A stretch of DNA of 6,954 bases. It comes from Saprospiraceae bacterium. GTDB lineage: Bacteria; Bacteroidota; Bacteroidia; Chitinophagales; Saprospiraceae. Shown one piece after another: positions 1 through 6,025 of this stretch. Made by a program: the position numbers and the translations under genes. Numbering within the stretch: position 1 is the stretch's first letter; the number at the start of each line of letters is the position of its first letter. Where the stretch lies: NCBI GenBank assembly GCA_029262975.1, contig JAJCYJ010000861.1, positions 1 to 6,954 on the forward strand, written 5' to 3'. The notes beneath the pieces were generated by a model. The model did not search any database, had not been told where the DNA came from, and saw nothing but the letters and a program-made list of their open reading frames with translations.

Positions 1-1
1 A

Positions 2-499
2 AAGAATTTAGTGATTTGTTATGATGCAATACAAACTCCTTTTGGTAATGCAATGTGCGCAGAAACAGAGAAAGGTATTTGTAGCTTTTCATTCGACAAT
101 CAAGGCATAGAGAAAATTAAGACTAAATATAATGAGGCAAAATTTATAAATGACTTATCAGTGAATGGAGGAATTGTAAAAGAGTATTTTGCCAATTGGA
201 AAGTGCCGTCCACCCCAATAAGCCTAGATTTAATTGGGACACCTTTTCAGATTCAAGTTTGGAAGGCATTGCTCCAAATTCCTTCTGCCAATCTCCTGGC
301 CTATCAAGATATCGCAAATAAGATTAATAATCATGGAGCCGTTAGGGCTGTAGGTACGGCCATAGGCAAAAACCCAATAGCCTATCTTATTCCTTGTCAT
401 AGAGTAATCAAGAGTGATGGTGAGATGGGGAATTACAGATGGAGTTCCGAAAGGAAAGTTGCCATAAACAGTTACGAATCCATAATGTTAGAAGAATAG
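2..499 (+). CDS. Methylated-DNA--protein-cysteine methyltransferase, 5'-truncated (probably C-terminal half of an Ada-like HTH/MGMT fusion)
   Basis: Repairs O6-alkylguanine in DNA by moving the alkyl group irreversibly onto its own cysteine. Seen: numbering from the GTG at 11, the active-site motif PCHRV lies at residues 128-132 (acceptor Cys129). It is preceded by a DNA-binding helix-turn-helix stretch with RAVGTAIGKNP at 112-122, where Arg112 fits the arginine finger. YRW and ERK follow the active site, as is usual. The N-terminal ribonuclease-like subdomain starts at TPFGNAM. The frame is open to the window edge, reading KNL before the GTG. In many Bacteroidota proteins an AraC-type HTH domain runs into a linker of the form NLxIxYxxxxxPFG, so I infer that the real start lies outside the window and the GTG is an internal valine. 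A stand-alone Ogt starting at the GTG remains possible, but no ribosome-binding site can be judged there. The stop is TAG at 497-499. Confidence 0.9.
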   Translation, partial: KNLVICYDAIQTPFGNAMCAETEKGICSFSFDNQGIEKIKTKYNEAKFINDLSVNGGIVKEYFANWKVPSTPISLDLIGTPFQIQVWKALLQIPSANLLAYQDIANKINNHGAVRAVGTAIGKNPIAYLIPCHRVIKSDGEMGNYRWSSERKVAINSYESIMLEE

Positions 500-510
500 C
501 AATAATCAGA

Positions 511-541
511 TTGTTGGCTATATTTTAAATTGAAATCTTTG
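511..541 (+). promoter_or_regulatory. Candidate Bacteroidota sigma-A promoter for the DUF1203-SRPBCC unit
   Basis: A TTG at 511-513 and AATCTTTG at 534-541 are separated by 20 bases. This fits the known Bacteroidota pattern TTG / TAnnTTTG with one mismatch in the -7 box. It would start transcription near 548, giving a leader of about 100 bases before the ATG at 650. It lies just downstream of the repair gene's stop, so the two genes that follow need not depend on read-through. This is a motif match only. Confidence 0.4.
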
Positions 542-649
542 TATAGAGAAACGATTTGGATAGTTGATAATTAGTACTATGGTTAATATTAAAACTGCCC
601 TTTCAAATTCAAAGAACAAAAAAATTACAAATACAAAATAAGTTAAATA

Positions 650-1123
650 ATGAACGTCAATTTTAAAATTTCAGGTATAGAAAATAGCTTTAATAATTTG
701 TTTCAACTGAATGAAGAAGAACGCTCCCAAAAAGGTGCGGTTAAAATGATCGTAGATCAACATCCTGGTTTTCCTTGCAGGGTTAGCCTACAAGATGCGG
801 CTATAGGAGAAGAAGTGATCTTATTTCCTTACCAACATCATAAAACCAGTTCACCTTATCAATCTAGTGGACCTGTGTTTGTACGGAAAAATGCTCAAAG
901 TCCTGACCTACTGGTTAATGAAATTCCAGTAATGCTATTGCACAGACTATTATCCCTTAGGGTGTATGATAATAATGGTATGATGATAGACGCGAAAACA
1001 ATAGAAGGGAAATTACTTAAACCTGAAATTGCTATCATATTTAGCAATGAATTAGCAAGTTATATTCAAGTTCATAACGCCAGTCCAGGATGCTATAATT
1101 GTCAAATTAATAGATTACAGTAG
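650..1123 (+). CDS. DUF1203 domain-containing protein
   Basis: A 157-residue cytoplasmic protein with no signal peptide or membrane segment. The whole length matches what I know of the DUF1203 family: an opening FKISGI; PGFPCRVSLQDA at residues 39-50 with a conserved cysteine; SPYQSSGPVFVR at 68-79; VNEIP at 89-93; a central LLSLRVYD; and the ending VHNASPGCYNC at 141-151 with two more cysteines. Family members have this length, so the gene looks complete. The molecular function is unknown; conserved Cys and His residues might hint at metal binding or redox chemistry, but that is inference. The ATG follows an A-rich leader typical of this phylum. The next gene begins 11 bases after the stop, so the two are probably co-transcribed. 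Confidence 0.88.
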   Translation: MNVNFKISGIENSFNNLFQLNEEERSQKGAVKMIVDQHPGFPCRVSLQDAAIGEEVILFPYQHHKTSSPYQSSGPVFVRKNAQSPDLLVNEIPVMLLHRLLSLRVYDNNGMMIDAKTIEGKLLKPEIAIIFSNELASYIQVHNASPGCYNCQINRLQ

Positions 1124-1134
1124 AAAAAAACCGA

Positions 1135-1554
1135 ATGGCAACAAATATTTCAAAACTCACCATTAAGGCTAAAGCAGAACAGGTTTGGGATGCAATTACA
1201 AATCCTGAAAAGGTGAAAGAGTGGCAGTATAGGAGTGTATTAACGAAGGATTGGCAAGTGGGAAACGCAATACGATTCAATTCAGAATGGGATGGACAGG
1301 TATTTGAACAATGGGGAACTGTATTAGAAGTAGTCGAAAATCAAAAACTTAGATACAATTTATATGCTCCCAGGCCAGACTTGGAAGACAAGCCCGAAAA
1401 TTACTTCGAGATGGAATACTTCCTAAAGCAGAGCAACGGAGGCACTTTACTGCAAATAATTCAGACCGATAACAGACCAGGAGCACAACAAGAGAAAGAG
1501 CAAGGCGAAGAAAACCTTGTTTTGAAAATGTTGAAAGAGTTAGTTGAAAAGTGA
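1135..1554 (+). CDS. SRPBCC / AHSA1-type domain protein (START-like fold)
   Basis: A 139-residue soluble protein of the SRPBCC superfamily, AHSA1 (Aha1 C-terminal-like) branch. Seen: an opening beta strand, then the typical helix AEQVWDAITNPEKVKEW (residues 14-30); W-x-x-G at 40-43; a DGQVFEQWGTVLEVV segment (53-67) followed by KLRYNLY; and a C-terminal helix ending LVLKMLKELVEK. These proteins form a helix-grip fold around a hydrophobic cavity. In bacteria they are variously linked to ligand binding, stress or unknown roles, and nothing in the sequence names the ligand. It has the usual family length. It starts 11 bases after the DUF1203 gene, so both are likely on one transcript, although the two families have no established shared job. 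No convincing terminator follows, only a short AT-rich hairpin around 1565-1577. Confidence 0.85.
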   Translation: MATNISKLTIKAKAEQVWDAITNPEKVKEWQYRSVLTKDWQVGNAIRFNSEWDGQVFEQWGTVLEVVENQKLRYNLYAPRPDLEDKPENYFEMEYFLKQSNGGTLLQIIQTDNRPGAQQEKEQGEENLVLKMLKELVEK

Positions 1555-2007
1555 TTTCAAAAAACAAGTTTTGTTCATTATCAGAGCATCTTCTTCGATC
1601 TTTTGAAAGTAGGCTATAATGCATTACTTATAAAAGTCAAGTAACGATCTTGTATTTCAAAAGAAGCTATATAATAAACATTTTGGTTACTTCTCTGTTG
1701 CTTAATTCTTAGATGTGTGATGGTTTAAGTGTAGATATTCATTACGTCGCTGTCACGGATTACGGGCTTGAATACACTCTTGTACCTTAATCACACCAAT
1801 GACGTGAATCTCATGTTCATTTCATTATCGGTGGCTAAAATCATCTTTTCTCTTATACTATGATTTAAATTAGTCTTATCTTTAATTGATTCGTTACAAA
1901 ATGAATCGAGAGAAATGTGAACCATACGACTCATTAATTTTATAGGTCAAGATGATAAGGTTTAGAATAGATTAATGGTGGCCATTTCTTGAAGCCTGAC
2001 TTCTTAA
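1555..2007. other. Non-coding stretch, probably containing degraded coding sequence
   Basis: No intact gene is visible on either strand. The + strand is dense in stops. On the - strand, one frame between 1821 and 1597 reads like a worn protein (see the separate pseudogene entry). A loose, imperfect inverted repeat (GTGTGAT...TTAAG near 1714-1730 against CTTAATCACAC near 1787-1797) was noticed, but it is interrupted and has no clear role. I see no promoter, RNA gene or mobile-element end here that I would defend. Confidence 0.5.
1597..1821 (-). pseudogene. Possible remnant of an inorganic pyrophosphatase C-terminal half (very tentative)
   Basis: One - strand frame, interrupted by several stops, reads EIHVIGVIKVQECIQARNP, then QRRNEYLHL and, further on, SLLDFYK and IIAYFQKI. 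Inorganic pyrophosphatases of one bacterial class carry a similar order: a V-x-x-IGVIEAxQT strand, RNDRxxAV shortly after, then a helix with LLxEIEHFFxSYNE. The spacing between these blocks is roughly right: about 17 residues from GVI to RNE, then about 45 to the IAY. No counterpart of the catalytic DGDPLD region was found upstream. The resemblance is short and could be chance, so this is a hypothesis about why the intergenic region is long, not a firm call. Confidence 0.2.
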
Positions 2008-2357
2008 AATTATTTAGTCATATACAAAACAGATGTGTTTTGTCAAATTGAAAAAAATAGATATTTTGGAAAACTCAGAGAACTAGGGGTATGAGAATTC
2101 GGTACCTCAAACAAATTTCACTTTAGTTTAATTGAAAAGGATAAGTGTTATAGGTATGTAAAACCAATAGTAGATCAATTCTCGGCACAATGAATGATCT
2201 GAAATATCAAGGAAAATTTCAAATCCGATAGGAAGTGAAATTAAAGAACACATATAATTTAATCAATCTATTAATAAGCGAAATTCCAATGGTAGTTTTT
2301 AAGTACAATAACACTAAAGAGCGGATGAGAGAAAAATTGAGTGCACTAAACATATAA
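2008..2357 (+). pseudogene. Broken gene of a small unknown-function family (DUF6933-like)
   Basis: Translated pieces join into one protein across disruptions. From 2008 the frame reads to a TGA at 2092-2094, resumes with NKFHFSLIEKDKCYRYVK to about 2163, then shifts frame at the AAAACC run. It continues KTNSRSILGTMNDLKYQ from about 2160, hits TAG at 2229-2231 and goes on in the same frame to TAA at 2355-2357, ending INLLISEIPMVVFKY then NNTKERMREKLSALNI. From memory, a family annotated DUF6933 has a matching order near its C-terminus: NRSVxGSMNDL, an acidic stretch, LNEIPFxxxxYxxP and a final basic helix. I infer a dead gene with at least two nonsense codons and one frameshift. Its N-terminal third is missing or unrecognisable. 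A surviving 40-codon frame from a GTG at 2235 could in principle still be translated. The family name is from memory and is less certain than the decay. Confidence 0.6.
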
Positions 2358-2361
2358 AAGA

Positions 2362-2643
2362 ATGAAACTAAATATTGGAATAGGGATATATAAGAAAGAG
2401 GATTTTCAAGAAATCCTTAAACTTTCAGAGGATCGAGCAGATATGGAGGAATCCTGGGAAGAATGGGCTGAAAATAAATTAAAAGCAGTACGGAAATTAA
2501 ATGCAATTGACCTTTATCCGATAGATATAATAGTAACTCCAAAGGAATTAGTTAAATATTGCAGAGCGAATGGATTTAAAATAAATGGTGAATCAAGGTC
2601 AAAGTTTGTTGCCTTTAAAGTAACGGAGTTATATGATAAATAG
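2362..2643 (+). CDS. Small conserved-looking protein of unknown function
   Basis: I do not recognise a named family. The 93-residue product is soluble, highly charged and has no signal peptide or membrane segment. It opens with the strand MKLNIGIGIY, then an acidic helical part with ESWEEWAENK (residues 30-39), a basic helix, a strand-like IDIIVTP (54-60), and a helix KELVKYCRANG followed by INGESRSKFVAFKV (74-87). The pattern is a compact alpha/beta protein and the codon use looks genuine. The ATG is preceded by an in-frame TAA at 2347-2349, so the start is well bounded. Its upstream sequence AAAAGA is at best a weak ribosome-binding site. It begins 4 bases after the stop of the broken gene at 2008-2357, which suggests the two were once an operon and that this gene may now depend on whatever promoter survives upstream. 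Confidence 0.7.
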   Translation: MKLNIGIGIYKKEDFQEILKLSEDRADMEESWEEWAENKLKAVRKLNAIDLYPIDIIVTPKELVKYCRANGFKINGESRSKFVAFKVTELYDK

Positions 2644-2810
2644 AAGCTTCTTCCTGAAAATATATTTTGGTATTGACTCAATCCATCGTTATTTAATTGT
2701 TGAATAAAGTATCATCCATGAAGCACAATTTATATCCAAATAGGTATTATCAGTGAGAGAATCTATGCAAAATGGAGATTTGGATATCTATTCTTTGTGA
2801 TAGCGAAAAT

Positions 2811-2840
2811 AAAAAAGAGGTGAAATTAGAATCTCACCTC
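2811..2840 (-). terminator. Intrinsic terminator of the ScyD/E-family gene
   Basis: Read on the - strand, GAGGTGAGATT pairs with AATTTCACCTC (about 10 pairs including one G-T, with a tight loop) and runs straight into TTTTTTATTTT. The stem is at 2817-2840 and the T-run at 2811-2816. It lies about 38 bases past the TAG stop at 2879-2881. This is a textbook Rho-independent terminator and makes the large - strand gene an independent transcription unit. Confidence 0.85.
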
Positions 2841-2878
2841 CCATAGAAAATACTACCTAAAACCTATTTACTCATTAT

Positions 2879-4786
2879 CTATCGTGTAATTACCAATTTT
2901 TGTCTTATGAGGATTTCATCTCCATTAGATATAGCTACAATATATACACCGGCATTCAAGCTTTTTATTTCTTGAGAATAAGTTCTGCCAACATTATTAA
3001 ATGTCGAAGTAACATGTCTGCGTCCTGCAAGATCGAATATTTCCAGTCTTCCATTGTCAATGGATGAGATGGAAGAAATATTTATAAAATCTGAGGCAGG
3101 ATTGGGGTTGACGGATATCTCAAGCGTTTCCAAGGCGAAGTTGGCAAACTGATCTCCTAAGCCGAATGATTTTTTTGAAGAGTATCCTTTAGGTGGTGTG
3201 ATTTCAATCCCCTCAGAATATTCCGAACTCGTAAATCCACAGATTGCAGCTACAGATAATTCGATGGTTTGATCTGAAGAAGCATGGAGTACGGTTCTGT
3301 TCTTTCTTGACTTTAAGGTAACAAATGAATTTGGTTGACCTTTATAGCCTACTTTTATCGAATATCTCACAGCACTTTTTACCTGATCCCATGTGACATC
3401 ATATCCTCCTTGTGGTCTATGTCTCGCTCGAAGATTTAAAGGCGTGTGGCATCCCTGGCAGTCCAGTCGATCAATAGTAATTGCGTTGGAAATAGACACA
3501 CATCCCAATAACTCAAATAAACTTGAACCGATCACGAAGGAGGGTAGCGTACCATCATAGGCGACATTCCAAATTTTACAAGTGCCAACACCGGATCCTT
3601 CCAGATCTATCCTGGTACCATTCTCTACCTTTAAGATATTGCCGGATTCGTCCGTGATCACCCTTAGGTTATGTACGCTGCTACTTGAAATTATTATATC
3701 AAAAGGATCTCCCAGGCCATCGTTGACACATATAGATTCTTTTGTCCAACCTGCGGAAGCAGAAATACTTCCGCCTCGTGCTGCGCATCTTTCCAATGCC
3801 AGGATTTGTCCTGTGAATATATTGGAAACATAGATGTTACCATTTTGTGCGATTCCCATCCCAGGGCTTGGGCCAAATCCAGTAGCCATTACCTCAAGAC
3901 TTTTATCGTCCTTTATTTTAATCAGTTGAGCACTTCCGAATTCAAATCCCATCGCTCCAAACTGAGCAAACTGGAGGGCAACTAATCGTCCATCTTCGTT
4001 GTCGATTGCCATGTCTGTTACTAAAGTTAGGCCGGTTACATAATCTGAAACCGTGCCATCATCTGCAACATGAAATATTTTTGCCGCACCTCCTACAAAT
4101 GGAAAACCTGTCAATTGTGACACGAGATATCCGCCACCCGGATCAGACATGACCTTCGTAGGTACGGCATCAATGAATGGAGGGCCAAAGGGCAACGGAT
4201 TTGGAGCAGGTGGGAAAGTAGCAAAAGTTGAAAACTCCTCAGAAGTTGGATCAAATTTTAAAAGGGCATTAGCGCCAGCATCAGATATAATCCATGAGCC
4301 ATCTTCATTGATCACCATTGAGTAGGGATTAGAATCAAGAAAACCATTAGCATAAACCCAGTTAGAAACATAGGTTATTGATCGGGCATCCTCTGAAGTT
4401 AAGGATGCTCCCTTACTATAATAATCATCAAGGTGAAATTTCATAATTGTACCCGACAATTCGGAAGGTCCACCTCCCTGAATCAGGTAAAACTGTCCGT
4501 CAGGGTTGAGAACAATATTAAGAGGACCATTAATTTCTTGTAATTCCGGATTGAAAAATGATGGCAGGTCTGTGACAATGACCTCAGTACTTCCATGGGC
4601 TGTCATTCGTGTAACTTGCCCATCTTCTGCTCCCGAGCCACTCTCTATAACCCATATCATTCCTGTATGATCAACCTCTACGCCAAGGGGGCTGTTAAAA
4701 TTACTGGCAATTGGAATAAAAGACTGTGCTATACACAGCATAGCTGTCATCAGGATAAAAAATACAGTAAAAATACTTCGTTTCAT
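2879..4786 (-). CDS. Secreted ScyD/ScyE-family beta-propeller protein with T9SS type A sorting domain
   Basis: A 635-residue exported protein. Residues 1-21 form a signal peptide (basic MKR, hydrophobic core, cut near CIAQ). Residues about 22-332 match the ScyD/ScyE family, a beta-propeller relative first named from cyanobacterial scytonemin clusters: SPLGVEVDHTGMIWVIESGSG at the start, GPLNIVLNPDG, NPYSMVINEDG, PTKVMSDPGGGYLVSQLTG and a final blade GMGIAQNGNIYVSN. Residues about 334-440 form a second module seen in Bacteroidota surface proteins, with ICVNDG, RVITDESGNIL, IDLEGSGVGTCKIW, YDG and GCVSISN. Residues about 443-532 look Fn3-like, beginning CQGCHTP with VTWDQV. From about 557 a type A sorting domain shows NPNPASDFINI, LNAGVYIV and a basic end. 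Such domains are exported by the type IX system and cut off at the cell surface. A role in scytonemin is not implied; members are widespread and their function is unknown. Confidence 0.9.
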   Translation of the reverse strand: MKRSIFTVFFILMTAMLCIAQSFIPIASNFNSPLGVEVDHTGMIWVIESGSGAEDGQVTRMTAHGSTEVIVTDLPSFFNPELQEINGPLNIVLNPDGQFYLIQGGGPSELSGTIMKFHLDDYYSKGASLTSEDARSITYVSNWVYANGFLDSNPYSMVINEDGSWIISDAGANALLKFDPTSEEFSTFATFPPAPNPLPFGPPFIDAVPTKVMSDPGGGYLVSQLTGFPFVGGAAKIFHVADDGTVSDYVTGLTLVTDMAIDNEDGRLVALQFAQFGAMGFEFGSAQLIKIKDDKSLEVMATGFGPSPGMGIAQNGNIYVSNIFTGQILALERCAARGGSISASAGWTKESICVNDGLGDPFDIIISSSSVHNLRVITDESGNILKVENGTRIDLEGSGVGTCKIWNVAYDGTLPSFVIGSSLFELLGCVSISNAITIDRLDCQGCHTPLNLRARHRPQGGYDVTWDQVKSAVRYSIKVGYKGQPNSFVTLKSRKNRTVLHASSDQTIELSVAAICGFTSSEYSEGIEITPPKGYSSKKSFGLGDQFANFALETLEISVNPNPASDFINISSISSIDNGRLEIFDLAGRRHVTSTFNNVGRTYSQEIKSLNAGVYIVAISNGDEILIRQKLVITR

Positions 4787-4822
4787 AGCAATTTATTTTT
4801 GGTTAGTAATTAAAATATATTT

Positions 4823-4857
4823 CAAAATTAATCTATCTGTATCTCGGTAAATATCAA
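4823..4857 (-). promoter_or_regulatory. Candidate promoter of the ScyD/E-family gene
   Basis: On the - strand, TAATTTTG (4823-4830) is a perfect match to the Bacteroidota -7 box TAnnTTTG. It sits 36 bases upstream of the ATG at 4786. The nearest upstream TTG (4855-4857) is 24 bases away, slightly longer than the usual spacing, so the -33 element is weak. This is a motif match only. Confidence 0.4.
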
Positions 4858-5149
4858 TCTTGTATTAAAGTATAACACATTTGGCGCAAGCCATAAGAAG
4901 TGAGCAACGACAGTGATTTAGACAAGAATTTGTCCATTTATTCAGCGTTTGACTCTCTATTCTTATATCAATAGACCAAGCCCGTGTCACCTTTGACTTT
5001 GATCATGAATCGGAATGTTTTCTCCACATGAATTTATTAAAATAACAAATATGTTGCAAGCCTTAACACATATGTGCTATAAGGTTTTCGTGCGTCATTT
5101 TTATTAATGATCGACTCAGACCCGTTAACGTTCAGCCCGCAATCAGCCC

Positions 5150-5157
5150 AATATTTG
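5150..5157 (+). promoter_or_regulatory. Weak candidate -7 box for the membrane-protein/SnoaL-like operon
   Basis: AATATTTG differs by one base from the Bacteroidota consensus TAnnTTTG. It would give a leader of about 30 bases before the ATG at 5196 and would make the alternative GTG at 5157 untranscribed. No good TTG is found at the right distance upstream, so this is a weak call. Confidence 0.25.
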
Positions 5158-5195
5158 TGTCATCAACTAATTGTTTATTAATAAAAAATAAAATT

Positions 5196-5387
5196 ATGAA
5201 TCAACTATCTGTCCTTACTAATAAACTGGATGTCGTAAGTTCTTACGTCTTGCTCATCATGATCATGGTATTAACCTATCAAAGTGGAGATCAATTAATT
5301 GAATTCTGGAATGCTGCTTTGACCCATGTTTCAAATGCATATGACAATTGGATAGTAAACACAAGTCTGTCTTATCACACTCTTTAA
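5196..5387 (+). CDS. Small single-span membrane protein, unknown function
   Basis: I do not recognise a family. From the ATG at 5196 the product is 63 residues: a short polar N-terminus, one hydrophobic helix at about residues 13-28 (VVSSYVLLIMIMVLTY), then an amphipathic tail with EFWNAALTHVSNAYDNW. The frame also has an upstream GTG at 5157, but that start adds a polar tail without a ribosome-binding site and overlaps the likely -7 box, so I chose the ATG after its A-rich leader. It ends 21 bases before the secreted SnoaL-like gene, which suggests co-transcription. Its length is small enough that a chance frame must be considered, but the clear helix and the operon-like spacing support a real gene. 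Confidence 0.5.
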   Translation: MNQLSVLTNKLDVVSSYVLLIMIMVLTYQSGDQLIEFWNAALTHVSNAYDNWIVNTSLSYHTL

Positions 5388-5398
5388 TAATTATTAAA
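5383..5398. repeat. Perfect 16-base AT palindrome over the stop codon
   Basis: TTTAATAATTATTAAA is perfectly self-complementary and includes the TAA stop of the small membrane-protein gene. It is all A/T, so any hairpin would be weak, and it may simply reflect local base composition between two genes of one operon. Confidence 0.5.
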
Positions 5399-5408
5399 AT
5401 AATACATA

Positions 5409-5936
5409 ATGAAACGTATAATAATCGTTATAGCCATCAACCTGATCGCCTTAATTAATTTCGCTCAGTCACAGGAGGATGAAGTTGCAATTAAAGCAGT
5501 CGTGGAAGGAATGGCCACAGCCTGGACCAATGAGGACGGGACACAGTATACACAACATTTTGCGGAAGATCATGATGTGGTGACGTGGTTTGGAATGTAT
5601 AGACCACATGGACAGCTCAAGAACACTGAGAGAATTTATCAAAATATTTTCTCAACGGTTTACAAGAATACCAGACAGTTTGCCGTTGTGGACAAAATCA
5701 GATTTTTAGATAAGGAGACTGCGTTGATACATGTTTTTGCAGCTATAGTTTCAGATTCTGAGGAGAAACCTGAATTTCCACAAGTGATGTGGTCAGGTGT
5801 CTTAAAGAAAACCGGATCGTTCTGGAAAATCATTTCATTTCATAATGTCGGATTGGAGATTCTTAAGAATGAAAACATGCAGAGAAGTTCGCCGATACCA
5901 ATGAAAGAAATGTTTGCCAATTGGATGACTGAATAA
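5409..5936 (+). CDS. Secreted SnoaL-like (NTF2 fold) protein, SgcJ/EcaC family
   Basis: A 175-residue protein with a signal peptide (MKR, hydrophobic core to about residue 18, cut near FAQ at 18-20), so probably periplasmic. The mature part fits the SgcJ/EcaC branch of the SnoaL-like/DUF4440 group, which has a cone-shaped NTF2 fold. Seen: an opening helix EVAIKAVVEGMATAWTNEDG, then FAEDHDVVTWFGMYRPHG (51-68), a helix with IYQNIFSTVYKN, a strand VDKIRFLDKETALIHVFAAIV (94-114), and the closing strand pair VMWSGVLKKTGSFWKIISFHNV (126-147). Databases label members oxidoreductases after enediyne-cluster genes, but the activity is mostly unproven and no catalytic residue can be assigned here. It lies 21 bases after the small membrane-protein gene. 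No clear terminator follows. Confidence 0.85.
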   Translation: MKRIIIVIAINLIALINFAQSQEDEVAIKAVVEGMATAWTNEDGTQYTQHFAEDHDVVTWFGMYRPHGQLKNTERIYQNIFSTVYKNTRQFAVVDKIRFLDKETALIHVFAAIVSDSEEKPEFPQVMWSGVLKKTGSFWKIISFHNVGLEILKNENMQRSSPIPMKEMFANWMTE

Positions 5937-5982
5937 TTTTACTTGTGAATACTATATAAAATGACATTTATCGAAATAGTGA

Positions 5983-5990
5983 ATCTTTTG
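5983..5990 (+). promoter_or_regulatory. Weak candidate -7 box for the 7TMR-DISM gene
   Basis: ATCTTTTG followed by TACCTTAG resembles Bacteroidota -7 regions (TTTG plus a start site a few bases on). It lies 36 bases before the ATG at 6026. The TA of the consensus is missing and no TTG sits at -33, so the match is partial. Confidence 0.25.
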
Positions 5991-6004
5991 TACCTTAGAA
6001 ATTG

Positions 6005-6018
6005 AGCTCAAAAGAGCT
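6005..6018 (+). other. Small hairpin in the leader just before the receptor start codon
   Basis: AGCTC-AAAA-GAGCT is a perfect 5-pair stem with a 4-base loop, ending 7 bases before the ATG at 6026. It has no T-run, so it is not a terminator. It overlaps the place where a ribosome would bind and might affect translation, but it is short enough to be accidental. Confidence 0.35.
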
Positions 6019-6025
6019 AAAGCTT

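Larger units (their letters stand above)
4787..5195. other. Divergent intergenic region with a nested palindrome
   Basis: About 400 bases separate the - strand ScyD/E-family gene from the + strand membrane-protein gene. The left end holds the candidate - strand promoter. At 5061-5084 a 10-base perfect palindrome, CACATATGTG (5067-5076), is flanked by CCTTA and TAAGG, giving a nested symmetric site that could be an operator or a hairpin. A short hairpin, GACAA-GAAT-TTGTC, lies near 4921-4934. At 5150-5157 AATATTTG is a one-mismatch -7 box for the + strand. No coding remnant or RNA gene was recognised. Confidence 0.5.

Noticed and set aside
1349..1624. Open frame of 91 codons on the - strand over the end of the SRPBCC gene
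   Set aside because: It is antisense to a well-supported gene, is rich in Leu, Ser, Arg and Cys as antisense frames often are, and resembles no family.
1714..1797. Imperfect long inverted repeat (GTGTGAT..TTAAG against CTTAATCACAC)
   Set aside because: The arms are interrupted by an insertion and further pairing fails. There are no target-site duplications or transposase remnants, so a mobile-element end or structured RNA is not supported.
2643..2655. GAAGCTTC palindrome right after the stop of the 93-residue protein gene
   Set aside because: The stem is only 4 pairs with no loop room and no T-run, so it is not a terminator.
3582..3876. Open frames on both strands inside the ScyD/E-family gene (3582-3833 + and 3694-3876 -)
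   Set aside because: Both lie within the recognised coding sequence in other frames and have no recognisable product.
4595..4813. Open + strand frame over the signal-peptide end of the ScyD/E-family gene
   Set aside because: It is antisense to the N-terminus and its leader, and the protein sequence shows no domain or signal.
4885..5064. Short recurring GCAAGCC words (near 4885 and 5056) and AAGCCCGT near 4979, echoed on the other strand near 1757
   Set aside because: The shared words are only 7-9 bases long with unrelated flanks, so they are not a defensible repeat family.
5157..5195. Upstream GTG start for the small membrane-protein gene
   Set aside because: It overlaps the only plausible -7 box, has no ribosome-binding site and adds a polar tail before the membrane helix. 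The ATG at 5196 is preferred.
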